Below are positions 4,459 through 6,318 of a DNA stretch of 6,318 nt, piece by piece. Below the pieces are notes generated by a model, which worked only from the letters and a program-made list of their open reading frames with translations, was not told where the DNA came from and made no database searches. Source of the stretch: Pseudomonadota bacterium. GTDB lineage: Bacteria > Pseudomonadota > Alphaproteobacteria > Rhizobiales > Xanthobacteraceae. Each line of letters starts with the position of its first letter. The first letter of the stretch is position 1. Both the position numbers and the translations under genes were made by a program. The DNA is taken from positions 1 to 6,318 of the forward strand of contig CAUJKG010000334.1 in assembly GCA_963205465.1 (NCBI GenBank), given 5' to 3'.

Positions 4459-6318
4459 TGTCGGCGTGGCTTGCAAGCTGGGGGATCGGCAACCCCGAAC
4501 TGGGCGTGATCATGCTCGTCCTGTTCGTCGTCTTCATCATGCTCGGATTCCCGATCGCCTTTACCCTAATGGCGCTCGGCGTGTTCTTCGGCTACTACGC
4601 GATGGGCGATCTCGTGTTCTCGCTTGTCGTGCAGCGCACCTATTCGGTGATGACGAACGACGTGCTGATCTCGATCCCGCTTTTCGTCTTCATGGGCTAC
4701 GTGATCGAACGCGCGAACGTGCTGGACCGGCTGTTCCGCTCGTTGCAACTTGCCGCCGGTCCGATTCCGGCTTCGCTTGCGCTTGCGACGCTCGCGACCT
4801 GCGCCATCTTCGCGACCGCGACCGGCATCGTCGGTGCGGTTGTGACGCTGATGGGTCTGCTCGCGTTCCCGGCCATGCTCCGCGCAGGCTACGACGTCAA
4901 AATCTCCGCGGCGGTGGTGTGTGCCGGCGGTTGTCTCGGCATTCTGATCCCGCCGAGCGTCATGCTGATCCTTTATGGCGCGACCGCGGGCGTTTCGGTC
5001 GTGAAGCTGTATGCCGGCGCTTTTTTCCCCGGCATTATGCTTGCCGGCCTCTATATGCTGCTGACGATCCTGTTTGCCTTGCTCAATCCTCGTCTGGCGC
5101 CGAAGCTGCAGGCTACGGCATCGGATGCGGACAAGGAGCTTTCGCCGGGCACGTTGAAGTTCTTCCGCTCGCCGCTGCCGGCAATCCTGTACGCTGCTTT
5201 CGTCGCTGCCGTGATCTGGTTCCACGATCTCGGCGTGACCTGGATCGGCATCTTCGTGATCTTCGGTATCGGCAACGCGATCTATGCCTATAAATTCCCG
5301 GGCGTTTACTTCACGATCTTGAGTTCGTTCCTGCCGCTCGGCGCCTTGATCGCCGCGGCGCTCGGCTCGATCGTGCTCGGGATCGCGACGCCGTCCGAAG
5401 CGGCGGCGATGGGTTCGCTGGGCGCGCTCATTCTGGCGCTGCTTTACGGCGCGAACTACGACGTCGGCTGGAAGCGCGCGCTCGTAACGGTTTACGGCGT
5501 CGCCGTAGGCGCATTGCTGATCGGCCTGTTCCTATTCGTGCCGTTCCGCGTCTTTGCGATTACCTTCCTCGTCATGACGCTGGCCGTCGTATTGCCGCTG
5601 ATCACTTTCAACCGCTTCGGTTACACGGCGCTGCGCGATTCGGTCTATCTCACCGCGCGAACCACCGCGATGGTGTGCTGGCTCTTCATCGGCTCGTTCA
5701 TCTTCTCAGCGATCTTCGCCTATCTCGGCGGCCACGGCCCGATCGAGAAGTTCGTGCTCTGGATGAACCTGAACCAGACCGGTTTCATGGTTCTGGCGCA
5801 GGTCATCATCTTCGTGCTGGGCTGGCCGCTGGAGTGGACGGAAATCATCGTCATCTTCATGCCGATCTTCCTGCCGCTCCTGAAGACCTTCGATATCGAT
5901 CCGCTGTTCTTCGGGCTTCTGGTGGCGCTGAACATCCAGACCTCGTTCCTGTCGCCGCCGGTTGCGATGGCGCCGTTCTATTTGAAGGGCGTTGCGCCAA
6001 GCTGGGTCAACATCAACGACATCTTCCGCGGCGTGCTGCCTTACATGCTCGTCGTGATCGTCTCGATGGTGCTGCTCTACGCTTTCCCGCAGATCGGTCT
6101 GGCCCTGCCGAATTACCTCTATCCCGGGAGCCCGTCGAAGGTCGTCGGTTTTGCGGCGGGGATGAACCCTGTCTATCTATTCGGCGCCGGATTGGTCGCG
6201 GTCGCCATCACTGCGACGACGTTGTGGGCCGCACTGCCACGGGGCGGGAAATATCACCGTTTCGTGGACACGGAGCGGGAGCAGTTTGTGGCGGTGTTCT
6301 TCGCGGCAATGGTGGCGA
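4458..6318 (+). CDS. TRAP transporter large membrane subunit (DctM-type), enlarged, 3' end beyond the window
   Basis: The ATG at 4458-4460 shares its A with the dctQ stop (TGATG), with AAGGGAG (4444-4450) 7 bases upstream, so translation is coupled. The frame stays open for 620 codons to the window edge. DctM is the ion-transporter-superfamily subunit that moves substrate with sodium. Landmarks are ISIPLFVFMG (71-80), ATATGIVGA (120-128), GILIPPSVMLILYG (161-174), ATPSEAAAMG (310-319), LTARTTAMV (398-406), and SFLSPPVAMAPF (496-507), which stands in the usual second re-entrant hairpin. Roughly 18 hydrophobic segments are visible, against 11-12 in classical members of about 425 residues. The extra material is near residues 235-285, near 340-390, and after 550, where another segment (571-593) is followed by a charged stretch, RGGKYHRFVDTEREQF (595-610). 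The family call is secure; the true C terminus is unseen. Confidence 0.93.
   Translation, partial: MSAWLASWGIGNPELGVIMLVLFVVFIMLGFPIAFTLMALGVFFGYYAMGDLVFSLVVQRTYSVMTNDVLISIPLFVFMGYVIERANVLDRLFRSLQLAAGPIPASLALATLATCAIFATATGIVGAVVTLMGLLAFPAMLRAGYDVKISAAVVCAGGCLGILIPPSVMLILYGATAGVSVVKLYAGAFFPGIMLAGLYMLLTILFALLNPRLAPKLQATASDADKELSPGTLKFFRSPLPAILYAAFVAAVIWFHDLGVTWIGIFVIFGIGNAIYAYKFPGVYFTILSSFLPLGALIAAALGSIVLGIATPSEAAAMGSLGALILALLYGANYDVGWKRALVTVYGVAVGALLIGLFLFVPFRVFAITFLVMTLAVVLPLITFNRFGYTALRDSVYLTARTTAMVCWLFIGSFIFSAIFAYLGGHGPIEKFVLWMNLNQTGFMVLAQVIIFVLGWPLEWTEIIVIFMPIFLPLLKTFDIDPLFFGLLVALNIQTSFLSPPVAMAPFYLKGVAPSWVNINDIFRGVLPYMLVVIVSMVLLYAFPQIGLALPNYLYPGSPSKVVGFAAGMNPVYLFGAGLVAVAITATTLWAALPRGGKYHRFVDTEREQFVAVFFAAMVA

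Noticed and set aside
3691..4476. Minus-strand open frame of 261 codons opposite dctQ
   Set aside because: It is a charged, low-information translation opposite a clear membrane-protein gene.
4466..5293. Plus-strand 275-codon frame inside the large TRAP subunit gene
   Set aside because: The frame starting at 4458 carries all DctM motifs and stays open to the window end. The other frame is arginine- and cysteine-rich noise.

Overview
The window reads as a catabolic and transport locus from an alphaproteobacterium, probably of the Rhizobiales/Hyphomicrobiales (Bradyrhizobium- or Rhodopseudomonas-like). That placement is inference: it rests on a GC-rich, strongly codon-biased sequence, strong GGGAGG-type ribosome sites, the protein families present and a Tat-type TRAP binding protein. 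No rRNA, tRNA, CRISPR array, transposase or phage gene was seen. All genes lie on the + strand.

Layout. (1) 1-504: the C-terminal part of an FkbM-family methyltransferase, cut by the left edge. (2) 597-1878: pcaH and pcaG, the beta and alpha subunits of protocatechuate 3,4-dioxygenase, 4 bases apart. All four iron(III) ligands are visible in PcaH. (3) 1879-2220: a 342-base gap, more A+T-rich than its surroundings, with a long stem-loop after pcaG, an overlapping alternative hairpin, a possible promoter, and the leader of the next gene. (4) 2221-3354: a DctP/TakP-type TRAP solute-binding protein with a twin-arginine signal peptide, followed by a 12-bp GC-rich terminator-like hairpin at 3372-3402. 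(5) 3520-4458 and 4458-6318 (running off the right edge): the TRAP small (DctQ) and large (DctM) membrane subunits, with stop and start codons sharing one base.

How the parts fit. PcaHG opens the ring of protocatechuate to beta-carboxy-cis,cis-muconate, the entry step of the beta-ketoadipate pathway. The tripartite TRAP transporter next to it would capture an organic acid in the periplasm and import it with the sodium gradient. The simple inference is that it imports an aromatic or ring-cleavage-related carboxylate feeding PcaHG, but the 342-base gap with a strong hairpin means co-transcription is not shown. The rest of the pathway (pcaB, pcaC, pcaD) and a pca regulator are not in the window.

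The most unusual point is that both membrane subunits are larger than the textbook versions. DctQ carries an extra N-terminal block of about 105 residues with four hydrophobic segments. DctM has at least 620 residues against roughly 425 in classical members, with two apparent internal insertions and a C-terminal extension. No wholly new system is evident; the enlarged TRAP membrane complex beside a dioxygenase is the best candidate for something undescribed.
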